64,000 bases of DNA. Origin: Nocardioides sp. Root1257 (GTDB taxonomy: Bacteria > Actinomycetota > Actinomycetes > Propionibacteriales > Nocardioidaceae). The notes under the pieces are model-generated. The model searched no databases, was not told the DNA's origin, and saw nothing but the letters and a program-made list of their open reading frames with translations. The position numbers and the translations under genes are program-made. Location: NCBI RefSeq assembly GCF_001425175.1, contig NZ_LMDV01000001.1:765454-829453 (forward strand), written 5' to 3'. This document shows positions 8,617-17,253 of this stretch, piece by piece; position 1 is the first letter of the stretch, and every line of letters begins with the position of its first letter.

Positions 8617-9015
8617 TCAGTGCGCGTGGACGCCGCGGTAGTACTCGAAGATCCACCCGATCAGCGCCATCGCGCCGAGCAGCACGCCGATGATGAAGAG
8701 CCACCAGGCGCCGGCGGCGATCCCGAAGACGCACACACCGAGCGTCAGGGAGCACCACAGCGGCCACCAGGAGTACGGCGGGAAGAAGCCCAGCTCACCG
8801 GCGCCGTCGGCGATCTCGCCGTCCTTGCGGTCCTCCGGACGCGGGTCCATGTTCTTCGCGTGGAAGCCGAGGTAGAGCGTCACCATCAGCGTCAGCAGCG
8901 TCGTCATGGTCAGCGCCGAGGTGCCGGTCCAGTCGCTCGTGATGAACCAGTACGCCGGGCTCACCAGCACCAGGAAGATCGTGCAGATCGCGAAGACCCA
9001 GGCCTCGGACTTCAT
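8617..9015 (-). CDS. ctaF: Cytochrome c oxidase subunit IV, actinobacterial type
   Basis: 132 residues with four predicted helices (SEAWVFAICTIFLVLVSPAY, TMTTLLTLMVTLYLGFHA, PLWCSLTLGVCVFGIAAG, WLFIIGVLLGAMALIGWIF). This matches the small actinobacterial subunit IV of the aa3 oxidase. ATG at 9015 overlaps the ctaD TGA by one base (TGATG). It is the last gene of ctaC-ctaD-ctaF. Confidence 0.92.
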   Translation of the reverse strand: MKSEAWVFAICTIFLVLVSPAYWFITSDWTGTSALTMTTLLTLMVTLYLGFHAKNMDPRPEDRKDGEIADGAGELGFFPPYSWWPLWCSLTLGVCVFGIAAGAWWLFIIGVLLGAMALIGWIFEYYRGVHAH

Positions 9016-10769
9016 CAGGCGTCGCCCTTCGGCTCGTCGTTGCGGTCGCGCAGCATCTCCTCGCGACCCTCCATGTCAGGGGCGTCGGCGGTGTCTCCGT
9101 CGCGCGCGGCCTCGTTCTCCTCGAGCTCGATCGCCGCCACCTCCGGGTGGTGCAGGTCGAACGCGGGCGACTCCGAGCGGATCCGCGGGATGGTGACGAA
9201 GTTGTGGCGCGGCGGCGGGCAGCTGGTGGCCCACTCGAGCGAGCGGCCCCAGCCCCACGGGTCGTCGGTGTTGACCAGCGGAGCGCGGCGCGACACGTAG
9301 ACGTTGTAGAGGAACGGCAGCGTCGACGCGCCCAGCAGGAAGGCGCCGATCGTGGACACCTGGTTGAGCGTCTCGAACCCGTCGGACGGCAGGTAGTCGG
9401 CGTACCGACGCGGCATGCCCTCGACGCCGACCCAGTGCTGCACGAGGAAGGTCGTGTGGAAGCCGATGAAGAGCAGCCAGAAGTGCAGCTTGCCGAGCCG
9501 CTCGTCGAGCATCCGGCCGGTCATCTTGGGCCACCAGAAGTAGAAGCCCGCGAACATCGCGAACACCACGGTGCCGAAGACGACGTAGTGGAAGTGCGCG
9601 ACCACGAAGTAGGAGTCGGACACGTGGAAGTCCAGCGGCGGGCTGGCCAGGATGATGCCGGTCAGGCCACCGAAGAGGAAGGTCGTGAGGAAGCCGATCG
9701 ACCACAGCATGGGCGTGTCGAACGATATGGACCCGCCCCACATGGTGCCGATCCAGTTGAAGAACTTCACGCCTGTCGGGATGGCGATCAGGAACGTCAT
9801 GCCGGAGAAGAACGGCAGGTCGACCGCGCCGGTGACGAACATGTGGTGCGCCCACACGGCGACGGACAGGATCGCGATGCCGAGGGTCGCGCCGACCAGG
9901 CCGACGTAGCCGAAGATCGGCTTGCGGCTGAAGACCGGGAGGATCTCGGTGATGATGCCGAAGAACGGCAGCGCGATGATGTAGACCTCGGGGTGCCCGA
10001 AGAACCAGAACAGGTGCTGCCACAGGATCGCGCCGCCGTGGGCGGTGTCGAAGACGTGGGCCCCGAGCTGACGGTCGGCCTCCAGGGAGAGCAGCGCGCC
10101 GGCGAGCACCGGGAAGGCGATCAGCACGAGCAGGCTGGTGACCAGCGTGTTCCACACGAAGATCGGCATCCGGAACATCGTCATGCCGGGTGCGCGCATG
10201 CAGATGATCGTGGTGATGAAGTTGACGGCACCGAGGATGGTGCCGAGACCGGCCATCCACAGACCCATGATCCACAGGTCACCGCCGACCCCGGGCGAGC
10301 GCACGGCGTCGGAGAGCGGCGTGTAGGCGAACCAGCCGAAGTCGGCCGCGCCCTGCGGGGTGAGGAAGCCCGAGGCGGCGATCAGGCCGCCGAAGAGGAA
10401 GAGCCAGTAGCTGAACATGTTCAGCCGCGGGAACGCCACGTCCGGCGAGCCGATCTGCAGCGGCATGATCACGTTGCCGAAGCCGAAGAACAGCGGCGTC
10501 GCGAAGAGCAGCAGCATGATCGTGCCGTGCATGGTGAAGAGCTGGTTGTAGAGCTCGTCGTTGACGACCTGCATGCCCGGGTAGGCGAGCTCGGAGCGGA
10601 TCAGCATCGCCATCAGGCCGCCGACCAGGAACCAGGCGAACGACGTGCCCAGGTAGAGCTTGCCGATCAGCTTGTGGTCGGTCGTCGTCAGGATCGTCGC
10701 GAGCATCTGCCCCAGGGGCTTGCGCGTCGAGACGACCGTGCTGGTGGGTTGTGCGGACGTGGCGGTCAC
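9015..10769 (-). CDS. ctaD: Cytochrome c oxidase subunit I
   Basis: 584 residues, the catalytic subunit of the proton-pumping aa3 oxidase. Ligands are visible: H81 (MHGTI, low-spin heme), H259 in HPEVY with the cross-linked Y263, H308-H309 for CuB, and H392 and H394 in VAHFHYV for the two hemes. About twelve helices are present. The N- and C-termini are hydrophilic; the C-terminus (residues about 545-584) is acidic, rich in Glu and Asp. The GTG start overlaps the ctaC stop (GTGA). Confidence 0.97.
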   Translation of the reverse strand: MTATSAQPTSTVVSTRKPLGQMLATILTTTDHKLIGKLYLGTSFAWFLVGGLMAMLIRSELAYPGMQVVNDELYNQLFTMHGTIMLLLFATPLFFGFGNVIMPLQIGSPDVAFPRLNMFSYWLFLFGGLIAASGFLTPQGAADFGWFAYTPLSDAVRSPGVGGDLWIMGLWMAGLGTILGAVNFITTIICMRAPGMTMFRMPIFVWNTLVTSLLVLIAFPVLAGALLSLEADRQLGAHVFDTAHGGAILWQHLFWFFGHPEVYIIALPFFGIITEILPVFSRKPIFGYVGLVGATLGIAILSVAVWAHHMFVTGAVDLPFFSGMTFLIAIPTGVKFFNWIGTMWGGSISFDTPMLWSIGFLTTFLFGGLTGIILASPPLDFHVSDSYFVVAHFHYVVFGTVVFAMFAGFYFWWPKMTGRMLDERLGKLHFWLLFIGFHTTFLVQHWVGVEGMPRRYADYLPSDGFETLNQVSTIGAFLLGASTLPFLYNVYVSRRAPLVNTDDPWGWGRSLEWATSCPPPRHNFVTIPRIRSESPAFDLHHPEVAAIELEENEAARDGDTADAPDMEGREEMLRDRNDEPKGDA

Positions 10770-11695
10770 TCCGCCCCCTCCTCGGACTCGTCACCGGACG
10801 CGAGCCCGGCCTGGGTGCTGGCAAAGTCGCCGCCGAGCAGCGGCGTGTCGGACGTGGCTCCCTCGTCCTGGAGCTGCTGCAGGTGCGCCTCGTACTCCTC
10901 CTTGGTCACGACCTTGACCTTGAAGAGCATCCGCGAGTGGTAGACGCCGCAGAGCTCGTAGCACTTGCCGTCGAACTCACCGGTGCGGGTGGGCGTGATC
11001 GCGTAGTGGTTGACCCGGCCCGGGACGACGTCCATCTTCATGAGGAAGCCCGGGATACCGAAGTCGTGGATGACGTCGGGCGAGTGCAGGTTGAAGCGCG
11101 TGGTCTCGCCCACCGGCAGGTAGAGCGTCGGGATGTCCGAGCCGGTGCCGGAGTCGTGGACGTACGACGTGTACGGGAACTCGGTCGAGTTGGGGGTGAC
11201 CTCGCAGTCGCCCTTCTCGCCGATGCCGTAGTTGAAGGTCCAGGACCACTGCTGGCCGACGATCTCCATGCAGTTGTCGTTGGGACGGTCCTCGTCGAGG
11301 ACGTAGTTCTGGGTCTTGACCGTGTGCGCGAAGAACACGATGACCATCAGGACCGGAGCGATCGTGTAGAAGATCTCGAGCGGCAGGTTGTAGCGCGTCT
11401 GCACCGGGATCTCGTCGTCGCTGCGACGGCGGAAGCGCCAGATTGCGTAGAAGATCAGGCCCCAGACGATGACGCCGGTGATCAGCGCGGCGATCCAGGC
11501 GCCCTGCCACAGGTTCAGGATGCGCTCGCCCTGCTCCGACGCCGGGTCGGGCATCGCGAAGCGCTCCCACTCGCCCTTCGTCTCCGACGAGCAGCCACCG
11601 AGCACCAGGACACTGATACCCACAGCGGCTAGGGCTGCCACGCGACGGATGGTCGCCGGCTTCCCGGCCGTACGCCTGGGGAGTTGCAGACCCAC
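10766..11695 (-). CDS. ctaC: Cytochrome c oxidase subunit II
   Basis: 309 residues. A lipoprotein-type signal ends at LGGC (C35), followed by two membrane helices (about 63-87 and 106-126) and a cupredoxin domain. CuA ligands are visible: H210, C245, E247, C249, H253 and M256 in the [12 protein letters not shown] segment, and the aromatic QQWSWTF lies at 148-154. It receives electrons from the second heme of QcrC. An insertion with two cysteines (C142, C164) is typical of actinobacterial forms. The GTG start faces the divergent cysteine desulfurase gene across 104 bases. Confidence 0.96.
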   Translation of the reverse strand: MGLQLPRRTAGKPATIRRVAALAAVGISVLVLGGCSSETKGEWERFAMPDPASEQGERILNLWQGAWIAALITGVIVWGLIFYAIWRFRRRSDDEIPVQTRYNLPLEIFYTIAPVLMVIVFFAHTVKTQNYVLDEDRPNDNCMEIVGQQWSWTFNYGIGEKGDCEVTPNSTEFPYTSYVHDSGTGSDIPTLYLPVGETTRFNLHSPDVIHDFGIPGFLMKMDVVPGRVNHYAITPTRTGEFDGKCYELCGVYHSRMLFKVKVVTKEEYEAHLQQLQDEGATSDTPLLGGDFASTQAGLASGDESEEGAE

Positions 11696-11799
11696 GAACG
11701 AGCCCCTCTCTCAACGATCACGGACAGGTCGAACACTATCTGAATCGCACCCCCAATGAGCCGCTGGGGTGCCGGTAGACCCTGCAATAGGTTGGGGGT

Positions 11800-12882
11800 G
11801 TGAGAAAAGCCGCGGCCTACCTGGACTCGGCGTCGTCGGAGCCGTTGCACCCAGCGGCGCGCGAGACCCTGCTGGCGGCGTACGACCGGGGGTACGCCGA
11901 TCCGCGCCGGCTCCACGGTCCCGGCCGCGACGCCCGCCTGCTCCTCGACAACGCGAGAGCCGTGGTGGCGGAGTGCCTGGAGGTGCGACCCGACGAGGTC
12001 ACCTTCACCGCCTCGGGCACCGAGGCCGTGCACCGCGGCCTCCTCGGGCTCCGGCGTGTCGGGCCGGTGGCGTACGCCGCCGTCGAGCACTCGTCGGTCG
12101 TGCACGCCGCGACCTGGGCGGGCGACGCGGTCGAGATCCCGGTCGACCGGCTCGGTCGGGTCGACGCCTCGGCGGTCCCTGCCGACGTGGGGGTCGTCGC
12201 CGTGCAGAGCGCCAACCACGAGGTCGGGACCCTCCAACCGGTCGCGGACCTCGACCGCGACGCGCCTCTCTTCGTCGATGCCTGCGCCTCGATGGGGCGC
12301 CTCCCGCTCCCCCACGGCTGGGACGCGCTCGCGGGCTCCGCCCACAAGTGGGGCGGGCCGGCGGGCGTGGGCGTCCTGGTGGTCCGCAAGGGCGCCCGCT
12401 GGGTCAACCCGTTCCCCGGCGACGACCGCATCGACGAGCGGTCGAGCGGGTTCGAGAACGTGCCGGCGGCGCTGGCAGCGGCGGCGGCGCTCCGGGCGGT
12501 GGTCGAGGAGCGTGCCGAGGTCGGCGCGCGCCAGCGCGCGCTCGTCGACCGGATCCGCCGGGCCGCCGCCGAGATCCCCGACGTCGAGGTCGTCGGGGAC
12601 CCGGTCGAGCGGCTGCCCCACCTGGTGACCTTCTCGTGCCTCTACGTCGACGGCGAGGCGCTCGTGACCGAGCTGGACCGCCGCGGGTACGGCGTCGCGA
12701 GCGGCTCGGCCTGCACCGCGTCGACGCTCACCCCCAGCCGGGTGCTCGAGGCGATGGGCGTGCTCACCCACGGCAACGTGCGGGTCTCCCTGACCCGCGA
12801 CACGTCCGAGGCCGACGTCGACGGCCTCCTGACCGAGCTGCCCGGGGTGGTCCGCGAGATCCGGGCCCGGGTGGGCCTGTGA
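11800..12882 (+). CDS. Cysteine desulfurase family protein (class V, PLP)
   Basis: 360 residues, close to the NifS/IscS length. PLP lysine K183 is in SAHKWGGP, the substrate-site segment is SANHEVGTLQPV, and the persulfide cysteine is C305 in SGSACTAS. It would release sulfur from cysteine as a protein persulfide. It starts at a GTG and its TGA overlaps the GTG of a TusA-like gene, so the two are probably a sulfur donor and relay pair. The acceptor is unknown: no suf cluster or thiolation gene is next to it, though an ErpA-type carrier lies 4 kb away. Confidence 0.9.
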   Translation: MRKAAAYLDSASSEPLHPAARETLLAAYDRGYADPRRLHGPGRDARLLLDNARAVVAECLEVRPDEVTFTASGTEAVHRGLLGLRRVGPVAYAAVEHSSVVHAATWAGDAVEIPVDRLGRVDASAVPADVGVVAVQSANHEVGTLQPVADLDRDAPLFVDACASMGRLPLPHGWDALAGSAHKWGGPAGVGVLVVRKGARWVNPFPGDDRIDERSSGFENVPAALAAAAALRAVVEERAEVGARQRALVDRIRRAAAEIPDVEVVGDPVERLPHLVTFSCLYVDGEALVTELDRRGYGVASGSACTASTLTPSRVLEAMGVLTHGNVRVSLTRDTSEADVDGLLTELPGVVREIRARVGL

Positions 12883-13112
12883 ACACCCCCATGAGCATCG
12901 ACCTCGACCTGGACTGCCGCGGCCTGCTCTGCCCGCTGCCGGTCATCGAGCTCGGCAAGAGGTACGTCGAGGTGCCGGTCGGCGGCCTGGTCGCCGTGCT
13001 CGCCGACGACGTCGCCGCCCGCACCGACATCCCGGCGTGGTGCCGGATGCGCGGGCAGGAGTTCGTCGGCGAGGAGGAGCCCGGCCGCTACGTCGTACGC
13101 CGGCTCAGCTGA
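12879..13112 (+). CDS. TusA-family sulfurtransferase
   Basis: 77 residues from the GTG at 12879, which overlaps the desulfurase TGA (ATG at 12891 is the alternative, 73 residues). It shows the TusA signature CRGLLCPLPVIELGK, with the persulfide cysteine of CPLP at residue 18, followed by the expected DDVAARTDIPAWCRMRGQEF segment. It probably relays sulfur from the preceding enzyme. Its last 25 bases overlap the 3' end of the convergent reductase gene. Confidence 0.9.
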   Translation: MNTPMSIDLDLDCRGLLCPLPVIELGKRYVEVPVGGLVAVLADDVAARTDIPAWCRMRGQEFVGEEEPGRYVVRRLS

Positions 13113-14221
13113 TCCGGGTCCACCGTCTGGCCGACCAGCGACCGCATCTCGTCGATCGCGTCCCACTCGTTGAGGTGCATGGCCCCGAGCACCCGGCCGC
13201 CGTCGTGCCAGAAGACCACCGCCTGCCGGGCCGCGAGGTCGCCGCGCACGACGACGCTGTCGAGATGCTCGCGCGGGACGTGACCGACGTACTCCATGCC
13301 GAGGTCGTACTGGTCGGTGAAGAAGTACGGCGCCCGGACGTAGGGGTCCGAGCCGCCCAGCATCGTCCGGGCGGCGGCCTTGCCCTGCTCGATCGCGTTG
13401 TCCCAGTGCTCCACGCGCAGCCGCCCGAGCACCGGGTGGTCGTGCGCGGCGATGTCGCCGGCGGCGACGATCAGCGGGTCCGAGGTCCGCAGGGACGCGT
13501 CGACGAGCACCCCGCCGTCGACCTCGAGCCCCGCGTCCCGGGCCAGGTCGAGCCGCGGCTCCGCGCCGACGGCGACGAGCACGAGGTCGGCCGGCACCGG
13601 CAGCGTCCCGTCGAAGGGTGTGCCGAGCCGGAGGTCGACACCGTGCTCGCGGTGCAGGCCGGCGAACGCGGCCCCGACCTGCTCCCCCATCACGCTGAGG
13701 AGCGGCTGCGCCTGCGGCTCGACGACGGTGACCTCGCACCCGGCGGCCCGGGCCGCGGCCGCGCCCTCGAGCCCGATCCAGCCGGCGCCCACCACCAGCA
13801 CCCGCGGCCCCTCCAGCAGCGCGGCCCGCAGGGCGCGCGCGTCGTCACGCGTGCGCAGGTACGACGTCGGCGTGTCGGCCACCTCGAGCCGCCGGGGCTC
13901 GGACCCGGTGGCGAGCAGCAGTCGGTCGTAGCCGATCTCGCCCGCGTCGGTCTCGACCACCCGGCGCTCCCGGTCGATCCGGCGCGCGGACGTGCCGGTG
14001 CGGACGTCCACGTCGCGCTCGGCGTACCACGCCGCGTCGTGGACGTCGGTGTCGTCGGCCTCCTTGGCGCCGAGCAGCACCTCCTTCGACAGCGGCGGCC
14101 GGTGGTAGGGCAGGTGCGCCTCGGCCCCGACGAGGACGACGTCGCCGTCGTACCCCTGGTCGCGGAGCTCCTCGACCGCGGACGCACCCGCGAGTCCTGC
14201 ACCGACGATGACGAACGACAT
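13088..14221 (-). CDS. FAD/NAD(P)H-dependent ferredoxin reductase-like oxidoreductase
   Basis: 377 residues. The FAD-binding motif is at the N-terminus (VIVGAGLAGASAVEEL), a second nucleotide-binding motif follows (VLVVGAGWIGLEGA, about 150), and LIVAAGDIA near 275 is the C-terminal FAD contact. This is the layout of rhodocoxin/putidaredoxin-type reductases. The ATG at 14221 is five bases after the end of folE on the same strand. The electron acceptor is unknown: no ferredoxin or P450 gene adjoins it. The longer open frame upstream to 14758 lies inside folE in another frame and is rejected. Confidence 0.9.
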   Translation of the reverse strand: MSFVIVGAGLAGASAVEELRDQGYDGDVVLVGAEAHLPYHRPPLSKEVLLGAKEADDTDVHDAAWYAERDVDVRTGTSARRIDRERRVVETDAGEIGYDRLLLATGSEPRRLEVADTPTSYLRTRDDARALRAALLEGPRVLVVGAGWIGLEGAAAARAAGCEVTVVEPQAQPLLSVMGEQVGAAFAGLHREHGVDLRLGTPFDGTLPVPADLVLVAVGAEPRLDLARDAGLEVDGGVLVDASLRTSDPLIVAAGDIAAHDHPVLGRLRVEHWDNAIEQGKAAARTMLGGSDPYVRAPYFFTDQYDLGMEYVGHVPREHLDSVVVRGDLAARQAVVFWHDGGRVLGAMHLNEWDAIDEMRSLVGQTVDPDQLSRRTT

Positions 14222-14226
14222 GGGGA

Positions 14227-14808
14227 TCACCTTCCAGAACGGGTCAGGGAGAGGAACTCGGCGCGCGAGGCGGCGTCGTCGCGGAGCCGGCCGAGGAGCG
14301 CGGAGGTCACCGTTCGAGATCCTGGTACCCGCACGCCCCGCAGCGCCATGCACGTGTGCTCGGCCTCGATCACGACACCGACGCCGCGCGCACCCAGCGC
14401 GTCGCGCAGGTGCTCGGCGACCTGCTGGGTGAGCCGCTCCTGGGTCTGCGCGCCGCGGGCGTGGTGCTGGACGGTCCGGGCGAGCTTGGAGAGCCCGAGG
14501 ATGCGCTCCCCCGGCAGGTAGCCGACGTGCGCGACGCCCACGAACGGCAGCATGTGGTGCTCGCACAGCGACTGGACCGGGATGTCCTGGACGAGCACCA
14601 GCTCGTCGTACCCCTCGTCGTTGGGGAACGTCGTCATCTCGAACGGCGCCGGCGTCAGGAGCTCGGCGAGCGCCCGGGCCATCCGGCCGGGTGTGCGGGC
14701 CGTCGACTCGTCCGCGAGGTCGATCCCGAGCGCGGTGAGGAGGTCCGCGGCGGCGCACTCGGCGGCGTGCAGGTCGATGGCCGACCGCCGGACTTCTAAC
14801 GTAGTCAT
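14227..14808 (-). CDS. folE: GTP cyclohydrolase I
   Basis: 193 residues. Converts GTP to dihydroneopterin triphosphate, the first step to folate. Zinc ligands C82, H85 and C153 are in SLCEHHMLPF and EAEHTCMALRGV. The family segment LGLSKLARTVQHHARGAQTQERL is intact. It is separate from other folate genes and is paired with a reductase and a divergent four-cysteine regulator, so it may be a second, specially regulated copy. Its ATG lies three bases from the inverted repeat at 14811-14823. Confidence 0.95.
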   Translation of the reverse strand: MTTLEVRRSAIDLHAAECAAADLLTALGIDLADESTARTPGRMARALAELLTPAPFEMTTFPNDEGYDELVLVQDIPVQSLCEHHMLPFVGVAHVGYLPGERILGLSKLARTVQHHARGAQTQERLTQQVAEHLRDALGARGVGVVIEAEHTCMALRGVRVPGSRTVTSALLGRLRDDAASRAEFLSLTRSGR

Positions 14809-14810
14809 TG

Positions 14811-14823
14811 TTCTACTTTAGAA
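14811..14823. promoter_or_regulatory. Candidate operator TTCTA-CTT-TAGAA
   Basis: A perfect inverted repeat with 5-bp arms and a 3-bp spacer lies in the 35-base gap between folE and the divergent regulator. A related half (TTCTAACGTAG) lies just inside folE at 14794-14804. On the folE side TAGAAC falls four bases before the ATG; on the other side TACTTT could be a -10 box. A regulator bound here would control both genes. The neighbouring winged-helix protein is the obvious candidate. Confidence 0.5.
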
Positions 14824-14843
14824 ACTGTGGCAGCCTTCCGTCA

Positions 14844-15527
14844 ATGGACCCCGGATCGGACCTCGGCTCCCAGGCGGCCAGCGTCGGCGCCCTCGCCGAC
14901 CCGACCCGCCGGGCCCTCTACGAGTACGTCGTGGGCCGCTCGGCCCCGGTCGGGCGCGAGGAGTCCGCGAGCGCGCTGGACCTCCCCGTGCACACCGCGA
15001 AGTTCCACCTCGAGCGCCTCGTCGAGGCCGGCCTGCTCGCCACGGAGTTCCGCCGCCTCGGTGGCCGCTCGGGACCGGGAGCGGGGCGCCCGAGCAAGCT
15101 CTACCGGCGCGCCGACGCCCAGGTCACGGTGTCGCTCCCCGAGCGCAGGTACGACCTGGTCGGCCACATCCTGGCGCGCGGCGTCGAGCTGACGCGCGAC
15201 GGCCGGGCGCTCGACGACGCGATCCACGCCGCGGCGGCGGAGAGCGGTCGTGAGATCGGCGGCACGGCCACCTCGGACGACCTTCCGGCGTTCACCGGCG
15301 TGCTCGCCGGCCAGGGCTTCGAGCCACGGGTCGAGGACGACACCGTGCTGCTGGCCAACTGCCCGTTCGACACGCTCGCGCAGACGCACACCGCGCTCGT
15401 GTGCGGGCTCAACCAGGCCTTCGTCCAGGGCGTCGCCGACGGCGTCGGCTGCCCGGGGGCGACCGCGCGCCTGGAGCCGGAGCCGGGCTGGTGCTGCGTG
15501 AAGGTCCGGGTCAGCCGAGGTTCTTGA
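14844..15527 (+). CDS. Winged-helix regulator with C-terminal cysteine cluster (SufR-like, COG2345)
   Basis: 227 residues from the ATG at 14844. An ArsR-like winged helix (residues about 10-90: ADPTRRALYEYVV ... VHTAKFHLERLVEAGLL) is followed by an effector domain with C173, C187, C203 and C217-C218. Their near-regular spacing (13, 15 and 13 residues between) recalls the Fe-S-binding cysteines of SufR. It may sense iron-sulfur status or redox. It is divergent from folE and the reductase, and near the desulfurase/TusA pair. Its 3' end overlaps the convergent adenosine kinase gene by 17 bases. Confidence 0.8.
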   Translation: MDPGSDLGSQAASVGALADPTRRALYEYVVGRSAPVGREESASALDLPVHTAKFHLERLVEAGLLATEFRRLGGRSGPGAGRPSKLYRRADAQVTVSLPERRYDLVGHILARGVELTRDGRALDDAIHAAAAESGREIGGTATSDDLPAFTGVLAGQGFEPRVEDDTVLLANCPFDTLAQTHTALVCGLNQAFVQGVADGVGCPGATARLEPEPGWCCVKVRVSRGS

Positions 15528-16494
15528 GGTGCGGCTGCACCTCGGCGGCGGCGTCGGCGCCGTACGACTCCTCGACGCGCGCCAGGAACTGCGCAGACGT
15601 GAACGCGTACTCCTGGGTGCCGACCGTCTCCACGACGTACGCCGCGAGGACGCAGCCCACCTGGGCCGCGCGCTCGTGGCCGAGGCCCCACGCCAGCGCG
15701 GCGAGGAAGCCGGAGCGGAAGGCGTCGCCGACGCCCGTCGGCTCGACGGCGGTGACGTTGGCGGCGGCGGAGAGCACGAGGGTCGGCAGGCCGCGGCCCT
15801 GGACCCGGACGCCGTCCTTGCCGAGCGTGGTGACCTGCACGCCGACGCGGTCGAGCACCTCGTCGGCGGTCCAGCCGGTCTTCTGCTCGATCATGTGCGA
15901 CTCGTACTCGTTGGAGAAGAGGATCGCGGCACCGTCGATGAGCTTGCGGATCAGCTCGCCGTCGCTGAAGGCGAGCTGCTGGCTCGGGTCGGCGATGAAC
16001 GGGTAGCCGCGCTGGCGGCACTCGTCGGTGTGCCGGAGCATGCCGTCGGGGTCGTCGGCGCCGATCAGGACGTAGTCGGGGGTGCCGACGCGCTCGACGA
16101 CCGGCCCGAGCTCGATCAACCGCGCCTCGCTCATCGCGCCCGGGTAGAACGACGCGATCTGGGCGCCGGTCGGGTCGGTGGTGCAGACGAACCGGGCCGT
16201 GTGCCGGGTGTCCGAGATCCGCACGTGCGAGCAGTTGACGCCGTGCCGCTCCAGCCAGGAGCGGTAGTCGGCGAAGTCCTCCCCGGCTGCTCCGACGAGC
16301 ACCGGGCTCAGGCCGAGCTGGCCCAGGCCGAAGCACATGTTGGCCGCGACGCCGCCGCGGCGGATCTCGAGGTCGTCGACGAGGAACGAGAGCGAGATCT
16401 TGTCCAGCTGCTCGACGACCAGGGAGTCGGCGAACTTGCCCTGGAAGCTCATCAGGTGGTCCGTGGCGATGGAGCCGGCGATCAGCAGCGACAT
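15511..16494 (-). CDS. PfkB-family carbohydrate kinase, probable adenosine kinase
   Basis: 327 residues from the ATG at 16494. PfkB signatures are GGVAANMCFGLGQLG near the N-terminus and the anion-hole/catalytic segment PTGVGDAFRSGFLAAL with the catalytic Asp. The sequence MSLLIAGSIATDHLMSF resembles mycobacterial adenosine kinase (AdoK/CbhK), which lies at the same place next to an ErpA homologue and a glycerate kinase. It would phosphorylate adenosine to AMP. A long palindrome lies just upstream. Confidence 0.85.
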   Translation of the reverse strand: MSLLIAGSIATDHLMSFQGKFADSLVVEQLDKISLSFLVDDLEIRRGGVAANMCFGLGQLGLSPVLVGAAGEDFADYRSWLERHGVNCSHVRISDTRHTARFVCTTDPTGAQIASFYPGAMSEARLIELGPVVERVGTPDYVLIGADDPDGMLRHTDECRQRGYPFIADPSQQLAFSDGELIRKLIDGAAILFSNEYESHMIEQKTGWTADEVLDRVGVQVTTLGKDGVRVQGRGLPTLVLSAAANVTAVEPTGVGDAFRSGFLAALAWGLGHERAAQVGCVLAAYVVETVGTQEYAFTSAQFLARVEESYGADAAAEVQPHLKNLG

Positions 16495-16505
16495 GACACG
16501 GAACA

Positions 16506-16541
16506 CTACCGATCGGTACTCGTAGGAGTACTAATCGGTAG
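16506..16541. promoter_or_regulatory. 36-bp palindromic operator-like element
   Basis: CTACCGAT at 16506-16513 pairs with ATCGGTAG at 16534-16541, and between them GTACTC (16516-16521) pairs with GAGTAC (16526-16531). ACCGATCGGT at 16508-16517 is itself a perfect 10-bp palindrome. The element fills the gap between the adenosine kinase gene and the divergent small gene, where both promoters must lie. It fits a TetR-type double operator. Confidence 0.6.
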
Positions 16542-16557
16542 CGCCTAGCGTCGAAGC

Positions 16558-16758
16558 ATGACCGCACCCCGACTGGCCTATGACGACCTCGCCTCGCCCG
16601 CCGAGATGAACGCCGACTGCCTCGCCGCCCAGGCGGCCCTGACCGGCCCGCTCACCGCCGCCGCGAGCCGGCTCTCGCAGGAGCAGACCAAGCGCGCGGA
16701 GATCGAGATCCCCGCGGCCGCCGCCCGCCTGGCCGCCGCGATCTACGGCGACGCCTGA
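16558..16758 (+). CDS. Small helical protein of unknown function, 66 residues
   Basis: ATG at 16558, 17 bases after the palindrome. The product is soluble, alanine-rich and probably helical (ADCLAAQAALTGPLTAAASR, SQEQTKRAEIEIPAAAARLA). No signal peptide, membrane helix or known motif is seen. It ends just before a perfect 18-bp hairpin, which supports a real transcription unit. Function not recognised. Confidence 0.5.
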   Translation: MTAPRLAYDDLASPAEMNADCLAAQAALTGPLTAAASRLSQEQTKRAEIEIPAAAARLAAAIYGDA

Positions 16759-16770
16759 CCCCACGACGTA

Positions 16771-16809
16771 CGAAAGCCCCCGTCCGGCAGCGCCGGACGG
16801 GGGCTTTCG
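16771..16809. terminator. Bidirectional 18-bp hairpin terminator
   Basis: CGAAAGCCCCCGTCCGGC at 16771-16788 pairs perfectly with 16792-16809 across a three-base loop (AGC). It lies between the 3' ends of the small plus-strand gene and the minus-strand ErpA gene and can end both transcripts. Confidence 0.85.
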
Positions 16810-16816
16810 CGTCAGA

Positions 16817-17179
16817 TCAGTGGAAGCTGTCCCCGCACGCGCACGAGCCGGTCGCGTTCGGGTTGTCGATCGTGAAGCCCTGCTTCTCGATCGAGTCGAC
16901 GAAGTCGATCATCGCGCCGTTGAGGTAGGGGACGCTCATCCGGTCGACGACCACGGACACGCCGTCGAAGTCGGTGACGACGTCGCCGTCGAGGCTGCGC
17001 TCGTCGAAGAAGAGCTGGTAGCGGAGGCCGGAGCAGCCGCCGGGCTGCACCGAGATGCGCAGCGACAGGTCGTCGCGGCCCTCCTGCTCGAGGAGGCTCT
17101 TCACCTTGCCGGCTGCGACATCGCTCAGGTTGATCTGGTCGGTGCGGCGCTCGGTGGTGGTCTCGACCTGCTCGGTCAT
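16817..17179 (-). CDS. erpA: A-type iron-sulfur cluster carrier
   Basis: 120 residues. The three cluster-binding cysteines are C49 (PGGCSGLRYQLFFD), C113 and C115 (GSCACGDSF), the HesB/IscA/ErpA pattern. It delivers Fe-S clusters to apo-proteins such as NadA or the Rieske protein. The ATG at 17179 is preceded by GGGAG; the longer frame to 17233 adds an unlikely tail. The same neighbour order (adenosine kinase, ErpA homologue, glycerate kinase) is known in mycobacteria. Confidence 0.93.
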   Translation of the reverse strand: MTEQVETTTERRTDQINLSDVAAGKVKSLLEQEGRDDLSLRISVQPGGCSGLRYQLFFDERSLDGDVVTDFDGVSVVVDRMSVPYLNGAMIDFVDSIEKQGFTIDNPNATGSCACGDSFH

Positions 17180-17253
17180 GTGCGTTCTCCCAAGGTCGGA
17201 GGAAGTCTGGTACTGGCTCCAATGGTCGCACACGTGCGGTTATTCCCCGGACA

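Noticed and set aside
13037..14521. 494-codon plus-strand open frame
   Set aside because: Shadow of the FAD reductase and folE genes.
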